Of a stretch of DNA of 64,000 bases, positions 19,917-28,686 are shown one piece after another (positions within the stretch are counted from its first letter, which is position 1; the number at the start of each line of letters is the position of its first letter). The position numbers were made by a program, and so were the translations under genes. This DNA is from Sphingomonas sp. H160509 (GTDB lineage Bacteria > Pseudomonadota > Alphaproteobacteria > Sphingomonadales > Sphingomonadaceae): the NCBI RefSeq assembly GCF_024124765.2, contig NZ_JAMXSR020000002.1:3244001-3308000 (forward strand), written 5' to 3'. Below the pieces are notes generated by a model, which had not been told where the DNA came from, ran no database searches, and worked only from the letters and a program-made list of their open reading frames with translations.

Positions 19917-20046
19917 GTCAGAGCAACCGGCTCAGCGCGACTATGATGATTGGAAGCGGACCAAGATCGAGCGCGGGATGGCGCAAGCATGCGACCGATC
20001 AATGGTGATCCCGATCGAACAGGTGTTGCGCGAATTGGCAGTCTGA
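19900..20046 (+). CDS. Small acidic/basic protein overlapping the toxin gene, possible second antitoxin
   Basis: 48 residues, starting at the ATG of 19900 inside the toxin gene in another frame, 6 bases after a strong AGGAGG-type site. The sequence runs from a Glu/Gln-rich start through YDDWKRTKIERGM to MVIPIEQVLRELAV. The YDxWxRxKIE...VIPxEQVxREL pattern resembles short antitoxins or stability determinants found beside ParE toxins. The overlap and ribosome site argue that it is translated. Function is inferred and the family is not certain. Confidence 0.55.
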   Translation: MIEPNESEQPAQRDYDDWKRTKIERGMAQACDRSMVIPIEQVLRELAV

Positions 20047-20108
20047 ATGTGGTGATGTGCTGCAATCTGAGACTCAGTCTGTTGCATTACTTCTTTGCTA
20101 ATCCGTCG

Positions 20109-20390
20109 TCAGGCGGGGAAAAGTACGTCTGCATTGGTCAACCCGAGCCGGCGATGAAGGCTGTCGGCTGACAACTCGAAGCCGTTTGGCCAAGCGAGCG
20201 CGCCGCTGTCAATGAAGGCACGAGCGAAATACGCTGGATCGGCAAGAGGTCGCGTCATGACCGCGTCTCGTGCGATGAGAGTAGCGGCGGACTAATGCGT
20301 CGAAACGTCGTCCGAGAATGTGAGCTTCAGGGAGTCGCTACCGACCACGGCAAATTGAACGAGTCTGACTATTCAGGTCTGCACCGGTGA
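20109..20390 (-). pseudogene. Decayed DUF2442-like gene
   Basis: The minus strand encodes pieces that together resemble a DUF2442 protein: LVQFAVVGSDSLKLTFSDD, then, after an in-frame TAG near 20295, LIARDAVMTRPLADPAYFAR and FIDSGALAWPNGFELSADSL, ending at 20109. DUF2442 proteins often pair with DUF4160 or toxin-antitoxin genes. No clean start is visible. The break may be real decay or another sequencing error. The last 49 codons (20258-20109) are open from an ATG. Confidence 0.45.
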
Positions 20391-20518
20391 TTATCTCCAA
20401 CGACAAAGTTTTAACATCACATTGCCAGTTTGCGATAAGTTCGGCAGGCAAGCAGACCTTGCTGAAATCACTTTTACACTCTGCTAAGGCGAGCTGTTAC
20501 TGGTGAACTTTCTGTCCG

Positions 20519-20542
20519 CGATCAGGATAAAAATCCTGATCG
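20519..20542. repeat. Perfect 10-bp hairpin with AAAA loop
   Basis: CGATCAGGAT and ATCCTGATCG flank AAAA. It lies about 90 bases past the end of the minus-strand secreted-protein gene, in DNA with no other recognised gene between 20391 and 20631. It may end transcription, though no T-run follows on either strand. Confidence 0.5.
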
Positions 20543-20631
20543 TCAAATAGCACGGAGGCATATTTGCAGATGGTTGCCGAAATACATCCTAATCACAAAT
20601 GCCGAATAACGGTAAGATTGGGACGATTGCA

Positions 20632-20951
20632 TTAATCTGACTTCGCTTCGCAGTCCGCGTATTCGTACGCGAGTTTACGAAACTTATCCACGTCTACAAG
20701 ATATTGCTCAAGCTGGCTGTAATAGCTTTTTTATACTAGAACGATATTGCTCTACCTCAAATGATGAGCAATTCTGCGATGTTGCGCAGTATGGTTTAGA
20801 AGGCTTGCTTGCGTACAGTGACGGGGCCCCTAGGTTCCATGCAATAGCCGTATGCAGCTAGGGCCGAGGTTGTAGGGACCTGGAGTGCAACCCCTGCAAG
20901 AACGACGATTGTAAAGACGACGCTTGCTCGGAAAACTTTTCTGCACTGCAT
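20632..20951 (-). CDS. Small secreted protein, two frame breaks
   Basis: As read, the frame stops after 51 residues. Removing one base at plus 20823-20830 (GGGGCCCC) and one from T6 at 20727-20732 gives a 105-residue protein. A hydrophobic signal peptide (VVFTIVVLAGVALQ) ends near ALAAYGY. A Cys-Pro-rich segment follows (YCMEPRAPSLYASKPSKPYC), then a Tyr/Glu-rich helical tail (VDVDKFRKLAYEYADCEAK). I recall similar small CMEP-type exported proteins in sphingomonads, but I know of no function. An AAAAAGGG ribosome site precedes the ATG. Codon use is more AT-rich than in neighbouring genes. Confidence 0.6.
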
Positions 20952-21043
20952 CGCATAGCCCTTTTTACAAAATAAACTACGATCTCGCTTCGTAATATTG
21001 AGCTGGTTTAGCCAGGCAAGCGACGCACTTTGCAATGTTAATA

Positions 21044-21072
21044 GCGAGGATTTAGTATGGCTAAACCCTCGC
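21044..21072 (-). terminator. Hairpin after nrdB
   Basis: Twelve-base arms (21044-21055 and 21061-21072) pair with one mismatch, 11 bases beyond the nrdB stop. Only a weak T-rich stretch follows on the minus strand, so it is a probable rather than typical terminator. Confidence 0.5.
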
Positions 21073-21082
21073 GCGGTGCGAC

Positions 21083-22135
21083 TTACTCCGCCGCGACCGA
21101 GTCGCTGAACATGTCCCGAACTTCGCTCAGGTCCACGTTCGCGATAGGACCCTTCTTCGCGGTCTGGCGCTTGTCGAACGAATCCCAGACGTCGTTCCAC
21201 TGGCCCTTGGTCGCGGCCTTCGAATACTCGGTGGCGCGCTGTTCGAAGAAGTTGGCGTGCTCGACGCCGTTGAGCATCGGGGCCAACCACGGCAGCGGGT
21301 GCTCGTCGATCATGTAGATCGGCTTCAGGCCGAGCTGAGTCATGCGCCAGTCGGCGATGAAGCGGATGTACTTCTTGATCTCCTTGGGGGTCATGCCGTT
21401 GACCGGGCCCATCTCGAAGGCGAGGTCGATGAAATTGTCCTCGAGGCGGATCGTCGTCTGGCAGACGTCGGCGATGTCGTCCTTGACCGCCTTGGTCAGG
21501 CACTGGCGCTCCTGACAGAAGGTGTGGAACATCTTGATGATGCCCTCGCAGTGCAGGCTCTCGTCGCGGATCGACCAGGTGACGATCTGGCCCATGCCCT
21601 TCATCTTGTTGAAGCGCGGGAAGTTCATCAGCATCGCGAACGACGCGAACAGCTGGACGCCCTCGGTGAAGCCGCCGAACATGGCCAGCGTGCGCGCGAT
21701 GTCCTCGTCGTTGTCGACGGTGAACTGCTGCATGTAGTCATGCTTTTCCTTCATCTCGGCATATTCGAGGAAGGCGCCGTACTCGCTCTCGGGCATGCCG
21801 ATGGTGTCGAGCAGATGGCTGTAGGCGGCGATGTGGACCGTCTCCATGTTGCTGAACGAGGTCAGCATCATCTTGATCTCGGTCGGCTTGAACACGCGGC
21901 CGTATTTCTCGTGGTAGCAATCCTGCACCTCGACATCGGCCTGCGTGAAGAAGCGGAAGATCTGCGTGAGCAGGTTGCGCTCGTGGTCGCTGAGCTTCTG
22001 CGCCCAATCGCGGCAATCCTCGCCCAGGGGCACTTCCTCGGGAAGCCAGTGGAGCTGCTGCTGGCGCTTCCAGAACTCGAACGCCCAGGGGTATTCGAAC
22101 GGCTTGTACTGCTTGGAGGCGTGAAGGAGGGACAT
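21083..22135 (-). CDS. nrdB: Ribonucleoside-diphosphate reductase small subunit, class I
   Basis: 350 residues, intact. It forms the diiron-tyrosyl radical partner of NrdA for deoxyribonucleotide synthesis. Metal ligands and radical Tyr can be read: Asp67 in FTQADVEVQ, Glu98 and His101 in NMETVHIAAY, and Tyr105. Later ligands fall in FTEGVQLFASF and RDESLHCEG. There is no N-terminal ATP-cone. A small membrane-protein gene and a DUF2171 gene separate it from nrdA. The ATG at 22135 follows a weak GGGG-type site. Confidence 0.95.
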   Translation of the reverse strand: MSLLHASKQYKPFEYPWAFEFWKRQQQLHWLPEEVPLGEDCRDWAQKLSDHERNLLTQIFRFFTQADVEVQDCYHEKYGRVFKPTEIKMMLTSFSNMETVHIAAYSHLLDTIGMPESEYGAFLEYAEMKEKHDYMQQFTVDNDEDIARTLAMFGGFTEGVQLFASFAMLMNFPRFNKMKGMGQIVTWSIRDESLHCEGIIKMFHTFCQERQCLTKAVKDDIADVCQTTIRLEDNFIDLAFEMGPVNGMTPKEIKKYIRFIADWRMTQLGLKPIYMIDEHPLPWLAPMLNGVEHANFFEQRATEYSKAATKGQWNDVWDSFDKRQTAKKGPIANVDLSEVRDMFSDSVAAE

Positions 22136-22197
22136 GGGGTAAGCCTTTCGGGGAATTGGTTTTATATCGAGAAACTGGGGGGATCAGGTCGCGTGTT

Positions 22198-22401
22198 TCA
22201 TGTCTCGGTGCTCCATTGCCACATCGCGGCGGCGGACATCGCGAGGACGATCGCGGCGGAGGTGAGCATGATGCCGATCATGCGGAACGCGTAGGTCTGT
22301 TGCTCGGTGATGCTCGGGCTGCGCAAACGGAACAGCATCGCGGTGCCGACGATTCCGAGCACGCCTGCGACCACGAACATGATAGCTGAACCATACGTCA
22401 T
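22198..22401 (-). CDS. Small two-helix membrane protein of unknown function
   Basis: 67 residues with two predicted membrane segments (FVVAGVLGIVGTAMLF and IGIMLTSAAIVLAMSAAAMW) joined by a short polar loop with RSPSITEQQ. It lies 62 bases upstream of nrdB on the same strand and may share its transcript. I do not recognise a family. The reading frame, codon use and hydrophobic pattern support a real gene. Confidence 0.6.
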   Translation of the reverse strand: MTYGSAIMFVVAGVLGIVGTAMLFRLRSPSITEQQTYAFRMIGIMLTSAAIVLAMSAAAMWQWSTET

Positions 22402-22458
22402 GCGACCAACTCGCCCGGCGCGCGTTCAGCACCCGGAACCCAACACAGGAGAACGACC

Positions 22459-22719
22459 ATGGTCGATGCAACCAAGATCCAGGAACATGCCGAAGTCATC
22501 GGCGCGGACGGCGTCCATGTCGGCACCGTCGACAAGGTCGAAGGCAACCGCATCAAGCTGACCAAGAAGGACTCTGGCGCGCAGGTCGTCGAGGGTACGG
22601 GCAGCCATGAAGGGCATCATCACTTCATCTCGCTCGGGCTGGTCGCGGATATCGAGGACGGCAAGGTCCGGCTTTCCGCCAACGCCGACGTGGCGGTGAC
22701 GTTCGAAGAAGAGGCATAA
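22459..22719 (+). CDS. DUF2171 domain protein
   Basis: 86 residues: VDATKIQEHAEVIGADGVHVGTVDKVEG, then KLTKKDSG and a His-rich HEGHHHFISLGLVADIEDGKVRLS. This is the DUF2171 fold, a small PRC-barrel-like protein common in sphingomonads and sometimes linked to stress. An AGGAGAA ribosome site precedes the ATG. It is transcribed alone, divergent from the small membrane gene and convergent with nrdA, and ends at a strong terminator. Role unknown. Confidence 0.8.
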   Translation: MVDATKIQEHAEVIGADGVHVGTVDKVEGNRIKLTKKDSGAQVVEGTGSHEGHHHFISLGLVADIEDGKVRLSANADVAVTFEEEA

Positions 22720-22761
22720 CGCGCTGGCGGTGCGTTCGACACGCGCCGCATAGCCTGCCTG

Positions 22762-22795
22762 AACCCCGGTCCGCTTCGCGCGGGCCGGGGTTTTT
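22762..22795 (+). terminator. Intrinsic terminator after the DUF2171 gene
   Basis: A GC-rich stem (ACCCCGG... / ...CCGGGGT) closes a loop around TTCG and is followed by five T on the plus strand. It sits in the gap between the convergent DUF2171 gene and nrdA. Confidence 0.8.
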
Positions 22796-22857
22796 GCGTC
22801 AGGCGCACCCCGGTCCGCGTGTCACGGGCCGGGGTCACGCTTGAACGCCGAGAGGCC

Positions 22858-24778
22858 TTACTGGCAGGCAAGGCACTCATCGTAGTCCTTCGACTCGACG
22901 TCGATCTGGCGCAGGTCGATGGTGTTGTCCGCCTCGACGCCGCCGGCGAAGCCCGCGCGCTGGACCGACTTCGAACGGAGGTAATAGAGCGACTTGATGC
23001 CGAGCTCCCATGCGCGGAAGTGGAGCATGAGCAGGTCCCACTTCTCGACGTCGGCGGGGATGAACAGGTTCAGCGACTGCGCCTGGTCGATGTACGGCGT
23101 GCGATCGGCGGCGAGTTCGAGCAGCCAGCGCTGGTCGATCTCGAACGACGTCTTGTAGCAGTCCTTTTCCTCGACCGAGAGGAAGTCGAGATGCTGGACC
23201 GAGCCACCCTGCTCGAGGATCGAGTTCCAGACGGCGTCAGAATTCTTCGACTTCTCGCTCAGCATCTTCTCGAGATACGGGTTCTTGATCGAGAAGCTGC
23301 CCGAGAGCGTCTTGTGCGTGTAGATGTTCGCCGGGATCGGCTCGATGCACGCCGACGTGCCGCCGCAGATGATCGAGATCGACGCGGTCGGCGCGATCGC
23401 CATCTTGCAGCTGAACCGCTCCATCGCGCCGACGTCGGCGGCATCGGGGCAGGGGCCGCGCTCGATCGCGAGCTGCATCGAGGCTTCGTTGGCCTGGCTG
23501 CTGATGTGCTTGAACATGCGGAGATTCCACGACTTCGCCATCGCGCCCCTCGAACGGGATGCCGCGCGCCTGGAGGAACGAGTGGAAGCCCATCACGCCG
23601 AGCCCGACCGACCGCTCGCGGCCTGCCGAATAGGCGGCGCGCTCCATGCCGGGTTCGTGGCGGTCGATATAGTCCTGCAGCACGTTGTCGAGGAAACGCA
23701 TGACGTCCTCGATCAGGCCCTTCTCGTCCTTCCACTGATCCCATGTCTCGAGGTTCAGCGACGACAGGCAGCAGACCGCGGTACGCTCGTTGCCGAGGTG
23801 ATCCTTGCCGGTCGGGAGCGTGATTTCCGAACACAGGTTCGAGGTCGAGACCTTGAGGCCCAACTCGCGGTGATGCTTCGGCATCGCCTTGTTCACGTGA
23901 TCGGCGAAGACGATGTACGGCTCGCCGGTCTGGAGGCGGGTCTCGACGAGCTTCTGGAACAGCGAGCGCGCGTCGACGGTGGCGCGGATCGCCTGGTCCT
24001 TCGGCGAGCGGAGGTGCCATTCCTCGCCGTTGCGCACGGCTTCCATGAAGTCGTCGGTGATCAGCACGCCGTGGTGCAGGTTCAGCGCCTTGCGGTTGAA
24101 ATCGCCCGAGGGTTTGCGGATTTCAAGGAATTCCTCGATCTCGGGGTGCGAGACGTCGAGGTACACGGCGGCCGAACCGCGGCGCAGCGAGCCCTGGCTG
24201 ATCGCGAGCGTGAGCGAATCCATGACGCGAACGAACGGGATGATGCCGCTGGTCTTGCCGTTGAGGCCGACCGGCTCGCCGATGCCGCGGACGTTGCCCC
24301 AATAGGTGCCGATGCCGCCGCCGCGCGAGGCGAGCCAGACATTCTCGTTCCAGGTGTCGACGATGCCGCCGAGGCTGTCGGGGACCGAGTTGAGATAGCA
24401 CGAGATCGGCAGGCCGCGGCCGGTGCCGCCGTTCGACAGAACGGGGGTGGCGGGCATGAACCAGAGCTTCGAGATGGCGTCGTACAGGCGCTGCGCATGG
24501 CCGGCGTCGTCGGCGTAGGCCGAGGCGACACGGACGAACAGGTCCTGGTAGCTCTCGCCCGGAAGCAGGTAGCGATCCTTCAGCGTGTCCTTGCCGAATT
24601 CGGTCAGCAGCGCGTCGCGGCTGTGATCGACCTCGACCGGGTAGATCTGCGCGCGCACGGAATGGCTGTCCTGTGCCTGGCGCGGGGCCTTGGGAGCCTC
24701 TGCTGCGGGCGTGGCGGTGGTCTGTTCGATCGTGTCTGTGGTCATGTCGCTATCCCGGCTGCTGTCTCTGAAATCCAT
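22858..24778 (-). CDS. nrdA: Ribonucleoside-diphosphate reductase large subunit, class I, one frame break
   Basis: About 639 residues after correction. Active-site parts are present: the redox Cys in LPISCYLNS, the Asn-Cys-Glu set in SNLCSEITLP, the second redox Cys in TAVCCLSSLNL and the C-terminal CLAC shuttle pair. The N-terminal ATP-cone of the E. coli enzyme is missing, so overall activity control by dATP through that domain is not expected. The frame breaks at plus-strand C4 23546-23549; one base fewer gives IPFEGAMAKSWNLR. I chose the start at 24778 because AGGAG lies 8 bases upstream; an ATG at 24745 is the alternative. A LexA-type box lies just upstream. Confidence 0.93.
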
Positions 24779-24794
24779 CGAAACCGCTCCTAGT

Positions 24795-24809
24795 GTTCTG
24801 TATTCGTTC
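24795..24809. promoter_or_regulatory. LexA-type SOS box upstream of nrdA
   Basis: GTTC-N7-GTTC (GTTCTGTATTCGTTC) is an exact match to the alphaproteobacterial LexA consensus. It sits 17 bases upstream of the chosen nrdA start, next to the ribosome site, so bound LexA would block transcription into nrdA. Confidence 0.6.
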
Positions 24810-24867
24810 GAATCGGTCGCCTGTCGCCATGCTACCATCGGACGGCCCCTAACGGGAGAACAAAAAG

Positions 24868-25136
24868 TGACCATCGCGGCGGTGGAAGGCGCGCTTACGG
24901 TCATATCGCATATGGCTATGCGAGGGTTGTTCTACCAGCGATTGGGTCCGCCCCCCGAACGCAACCCCAAGAGATTGTGCCAAAGAGCGAAGAGACGCAA
25001 GGGGGTGCGGGGGTGGTCGAGGGCTCGGTTCGTCGCGTTCGTCGCGGGGTTGGGCGAGCGGGATATTCGCGACGCGTGGACTTCTGCGGGGTTCACGATG
25101 CGCAAGGGGGCGAAGCGGGAACGAAAAATTATTTAA
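24868..25136 (+). CDS. Doubtful short ORF between nrdA and palindromes
   Basis: An 89-codon frame from GTG with a GGGAG site 11 bases upstream encodes an Arg/Lys-rich protein with VRGWSRARFVAFVAGLGERDIRDAW and ends KRERKII. I recognise no family. It is the only open frame with any gene-like look between nrdA and the palindromes that follow, and the segment may simply be non-coding. The rest of 24810-25495 holds no other gene candidate. Confidence 0.2.
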
Positions 25137-25208
25137 GCGCGGAAGATGGCAAATGTTGCTTCGAGGGGTGTGAGAGTAGGGGCACTGGATGTGGGGTGCC
25201 CCCTTCTA

Positions 25209-25287
25209 GTTCCCCGCGAAGGCGGGGGCCCAGGAGCCACGAACGTCGTCCTACTTGATTCCTGGACCCCCGCCTTCGCGGGGGGAA
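25209..25287. repeat. Paired palindrome, type B (GCGAAGGC core)
   Basis: Two inverted arms, CCCCGCGAAGGCGGGGGCCC and its near reverse complement, are about 25 bases apart. The same element recurs at 37791 and 45785. Confidence 0.8.
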
Positions 25288-25360
25288 CGGAATGGGGCGT
25301 TCTTCCTCTTCCAAACCGAGAGCATCGCCCCGCCAGGACCTCACCATGCCGCGAAAACCC

Positions 25361-25466
25361 CACCACCCCGGCGGAGGCCGGGGCCCAGTTGGGGGACGTT
25401 GCCAACTGAGCGCGTCGCGTCGTTACTGCGACCTTTCCACTTGGGCCCCGGCCTCCGCCGAGGTGG
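25361..25466. repeat. Paired palindrome, type A (GGCGGAGGCC core)
   Basis: The left arm CCCCGGCGGAGGCCGGGGCC and its reverse complement on the right each contain a hairpin. About 55 bases lie between. The same pair recurs at 28558, 37897, 45592 and 61577. Confidence 0.85.
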
Positions 25467-25495
25467 CGGCGGTTGGTTGGCGTGTCCTGTCCGCC

Positions 25496-27602
25496 TTACC
25501 CCTCGATCATCGTCCGGATCTGCGTCGCCAGCGCTTCCATCGCAAACGGCTTGGTGATCATCGACATCCCCGGCTCCAGGAAGCCCGACGCCAGCGCGGC
25601 ATTCTCCGCATAGCCCGTCATGAACAGTACGCGGAGCCCCGGACGCAGCGCACGACCCGCATCGGCGACCTGGCGACCGTTCAGGCCGGGCAGGCCGATG
25701 TCGGTGACGAGCAAGTCGACGCGCTCCATCGTCCGCAGCTTGTCGAGTCCCGCCGGGCCATCATGCGCCTCGACCGCTCGGTAACCGAGCTCGCCCAATA
25801 CCTCGACGATCAGCGCGCGAACGACTGAGTCGTCCTCGACCACCAGCACGATCTCGCCGGCATCGGTGACATGCTCCTGGGTCAGGCCGGGCAGCGCCTC
25901 GTCCTGCCCCGCTTCGCCGTAGTGACGAGGCAAATACAGCTTGATCGTCGTGCCCTGGCCGAGCTCGCTATAGATCCGCGCATAGCCCTCCGACTGGCGC
26001 GCGAAGCCGTAGATCATCGACAGGCCGAGGCCGGTACCCTGGCCGATCGGCTTGGTGGTGAAGAACGGCTCGAACGCCTTGGCGATCGTGTCGGCGGACA
26101 TGCCGGTGCCGGTGTCGGATACGCAGATGCAGACGTACTGGCCGGGCCGGACGTCGCGCTGGCCGGCGGTGAAATGGTCGTCGAGATGCGCGTTGCAGGT
26201 CTCGATCGTCAGCTTGCCACCGTGTGGCATCGCGTCGCGCGCGTTGATGACGAGGTTGAGCAGCGAGTTCTCGAGCTGGTTGGGATCGCACAGGGTCGTC
26301 CACAGACCGCCGGCGAGCACCATCTCGAGTTCGATCTGCTCGCCGGTGGTGCGGCGGAGCAGGTCTTCGAGCGACGCGACCAGCGGATTGACCTTGACGG
26401 GGCGCGGATCGAGCGGCTGGCGGCGGGAGAACGCCAGCAGGCGGTGCGTCAGCGACGCGGCGCGATTGGCGGCGGTGGTCGCGCCGGTGATGAAGCGATC
26501 GAGTTCACCGACGCGCCCTTGCGCGACGCGGCGCTGGACGATCTCAAGGCTGCCGGTGATGCCTTGCAACAGATTGTTGAAATCGTGCGCGATGCCGCCG
26601 GTGAGCTGGCCGACCGCCTCCATCTTCTGCGCCTGGCGGAGGGCCTCCTGCGCCTCGACCAGCTCCTGCGTGCGATCGCCGACGCGTTGTTCGAGGTCGG
26701 CGTTGAGCGATTGCAGGTCGCGTTCGAGCCGCTTGCGGTCGGTGACGTCCGCGCCTTCGACGAAAATGCCGACGACCGCACCGGTCGCGTCGCGGATCGG
26801 TTGGTAGACGAAATCGACGTAGCGGTCGTTGACCGAACCGCCGGGTTCAGCCTGAACCGCATAGAGCATGCCCACCGCCGTGAACGCTTCGCCTGTCGCA
26901 TACACATCGTCGAGCAGGTCCAGAAACCCCTGTTCGACCGCGTCGGGCAGCGCCTCGGCAACCGTTCGACCCAGCATCTCTCGGTGGCCGACCAGCTTGT
27001 CGTAGCCGGGGTTGGTCAGTTCGAACCGGTGCTCGGGCCCGCGCAACATCGCCATGAAGGTCGGCGCCTGCGCGAACATCTGGCTCATCCGCTCGCGCTC
27101 GTCACGCAGCGCGCGTTCGGTCTGGACGCGCTCGGTGCTTTCGTAGGTCGAGCAGAACATGCCCGCGATCGCGCCGCTCTCGTCGCGGACGGGCGAGTAG
27201 GAAAAGGTGAACCAGGCGTGCTCGTCATAACCCTTGCGGTCGGTGACGAGCGGCAGGTTCTCGAAGAACGACGCTTCGCCCGTCAAGGCCTTGTCGACCA
27301 GGGGGCTGATATCGCTCCAGACATCCGCCCATACGTCCGCAAACCGCTGGCCGAGCGCCTGCGGGTGCTTGTCGTGCATGATGCGCGCGTAATGGTCGTT
27401 GTAGAGGAAGCCAAGCTCGGGCCCCCATGCGAGGCACATCGCGAATTCGGAGGCCAGCATCAGCGAGACGATCGAGCGGAGCGACTGCTGCCAGTGCTCG
27501 ATCGGCCCGGAGTGGCGACGACGACCAGTCATGCGCGCGGATCATCGCGGCCATCTCGCCGCCACCGGTCAGGAAATCGGCCTCGGCCGTCTGTGTGGTC
27601 AT
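25496..27602 (-). CDS. Hybrid sensor histidine kinase with PAS domains and receiver, one frame break
   Basis: About 701 residues after correction, with no membrane segment, so a cytoplasmic sensor. Order: PAS/GAF-like region (30-160), second PAS (about 165-290), coiled linker, HisKA with phospho-acceptor His in GGIAHDFNNLLQGI, HATPase with NARDAMPHGG, DTGTGM and GTGLGLSM, and a C-terminal receiver with Asp in LLVTDIGLPG. The frame breaks at plus GG 27509-27510; one base fewer gives WSSSPLGPIEHWQQSL. The start ATG is at 27602. The phosphotransfer partner is not in the window. Confidence 0.88.
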
Positions 27603-27720
27603 CTCAAATTCCTGCCGGGTCGCACGCCGAGCCGAATTTTACGCCGGTGCGCGTTCGATACGGGCGGTCGATACGGGGACGCGTCGCGCGTTTCCACCGG
27701 TTCGCGGGCAGGTCGGCGGG

Positions 27721-28446
27721 TCATCGGCACAGTTCGTCGGCCAATCGCGTCAGGCTGTCGACGTTGTAATCCCAGTCCTGTGCCGCATCCGCGTCGGGTG
27801 CAGGGCGGCCGCCATATTCATGCGGGCGGTCGACATAGGCAGTCTGCAGGCCGGCGGCGCGTGCCGCGGCGAGGTCGCTGTGGTGCGCGGCGACCAGGCA
27901 GAGTTCGCCCGGGGCAATGCCGAGAAACCGCGCGGTGGCGAGATAGGATTCGAGAAGCGGCTTGTAGACGCGGCTGACTTCCGCCCCGAGGATCGCGTCC
28001 CACGGCAGGCCGGCGCGGCGGGCCATATCCAGCATCAGCGCGATGTTGCCGTTGCTGAGCGTGACGACCGGGTAGCGGGTCTTGAGGCGGGTGAGGCCCT
28101 CGACCGAATCGGGCCAGGGATCGAGCCGGTGCCAGGCGTTGGTCAGGTCGGTGAGCGTATCTTCGTCCACCGCAGCCGGGTCGACGCCGTGGTGACGGAG
28201 CAGGTCTTCAAGTGCCTCGCGGTGGAGCGTGTCGAGAATGACGAACGGCCGCCGTCCGCTGCGGACCTCCTCGAGCGCCGGTTGATAGCGTTTGCGCCAG
28301 CCGTCGGCAAAGCGGTGCGGATCGATATCGGTGCGGCCGAGGCGCGCGAGCACGGGCGCGGCGTCGCGCGCGATGCCCGAGCGCCAGTCGACCACGGTGC
28401 CGAACACGTCGAACGCGAGGGCTTTGATCGGGGCGCGATGTACCAT
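27721..28446 (-). CDS. Haloacid dehalogenase, type II
   Basis: 241 residues, intact. The HAD nucleophile Asp is in AFDVFGTVVDWR, followed by VVTLSNGN (motif II), the Lys in VSRVYKPLLESYL and a motif [18 protein letters not shown]. The spacing and YKP motif match L-2-haloacid dehalogenase-type enzymes, which hydrolyse 2-haloalkanoic acids; many family members act on other phosphorylated or halogenated molecules. It is separated from the cyclic-di-GMP gene by a paired palindrome and is probably transcribed alone. Confidence 0.85.
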   Translation of the reverse strand: MVHRAPIKALAFDVFGTVVDWRSGIARDAAPVLARLGRTDIDPHRFADGWRKRYQPALEEVRSGRRPFVILDTLHREALEDLLRHHGVDPAAVDEDTLTDLTNAWHRLDPWPDSVEGLTRLKTRYPVVTLSNGNIALMLDMARRAGLPWDAILGAEVSRVYKPLLESYLATARFLGIAPGELCLVAAHHSDLAAARAAGLQTAYVDRPHEYGGRPAPDADAAQDWDYNVDSLTRLADELCR

Positions 28447-28557
28447 GAGGGTGAGACGGTGGGAGGCGGCGGTTGGTTCCCGGGAATGGGGGACTTCGAG
28501 GGCTTTGCGCGCACCCTCGTTGGGCGGAGATTCTCACGCTCGGTCCCTTACGTTGAC

Positions 28558-28663
28558 CCACCCCGGCGGAGGCCGGGGCCCAGTTGGGAAGGTCGTAATA
28601 ACGAAGGACGGCGTTCGCCAATCCACGTTTCTCAACTGGGCCCCGGCCTCCGCCGGGGTGGTG
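28558..28663. repeat. Paired palindrome, type A
   Basis: Same arms as at 25361, here between the dehalogenase and the cyclic-di-GMP gene. The pair flanks about 55 bases of unrelated sequence. Nothing else is seen in 28447-28686. Confidence 0.85.
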
Positions 28664-28686
28664 GACTTTAATTGTTCTCGTCTAAC

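Noticed and set aside
19950..20171. 73-codon ORF after the toxin gene
   Set aside because: It overlaps the better supported 19900-20046 gene in another frame and has no ribosome site or recognisable features.
20519..20542. Insertion-sequence end
   Set aside because: The hairpin has no partner copy nearby, no transposase and no target duplication that I can see.
25871..27769. 632-codon plus-strand ORF opposite the histidine kinase
   Set aside because: Antisense shadow with no domain signature; the kinase motifs on the minus strand are complete.
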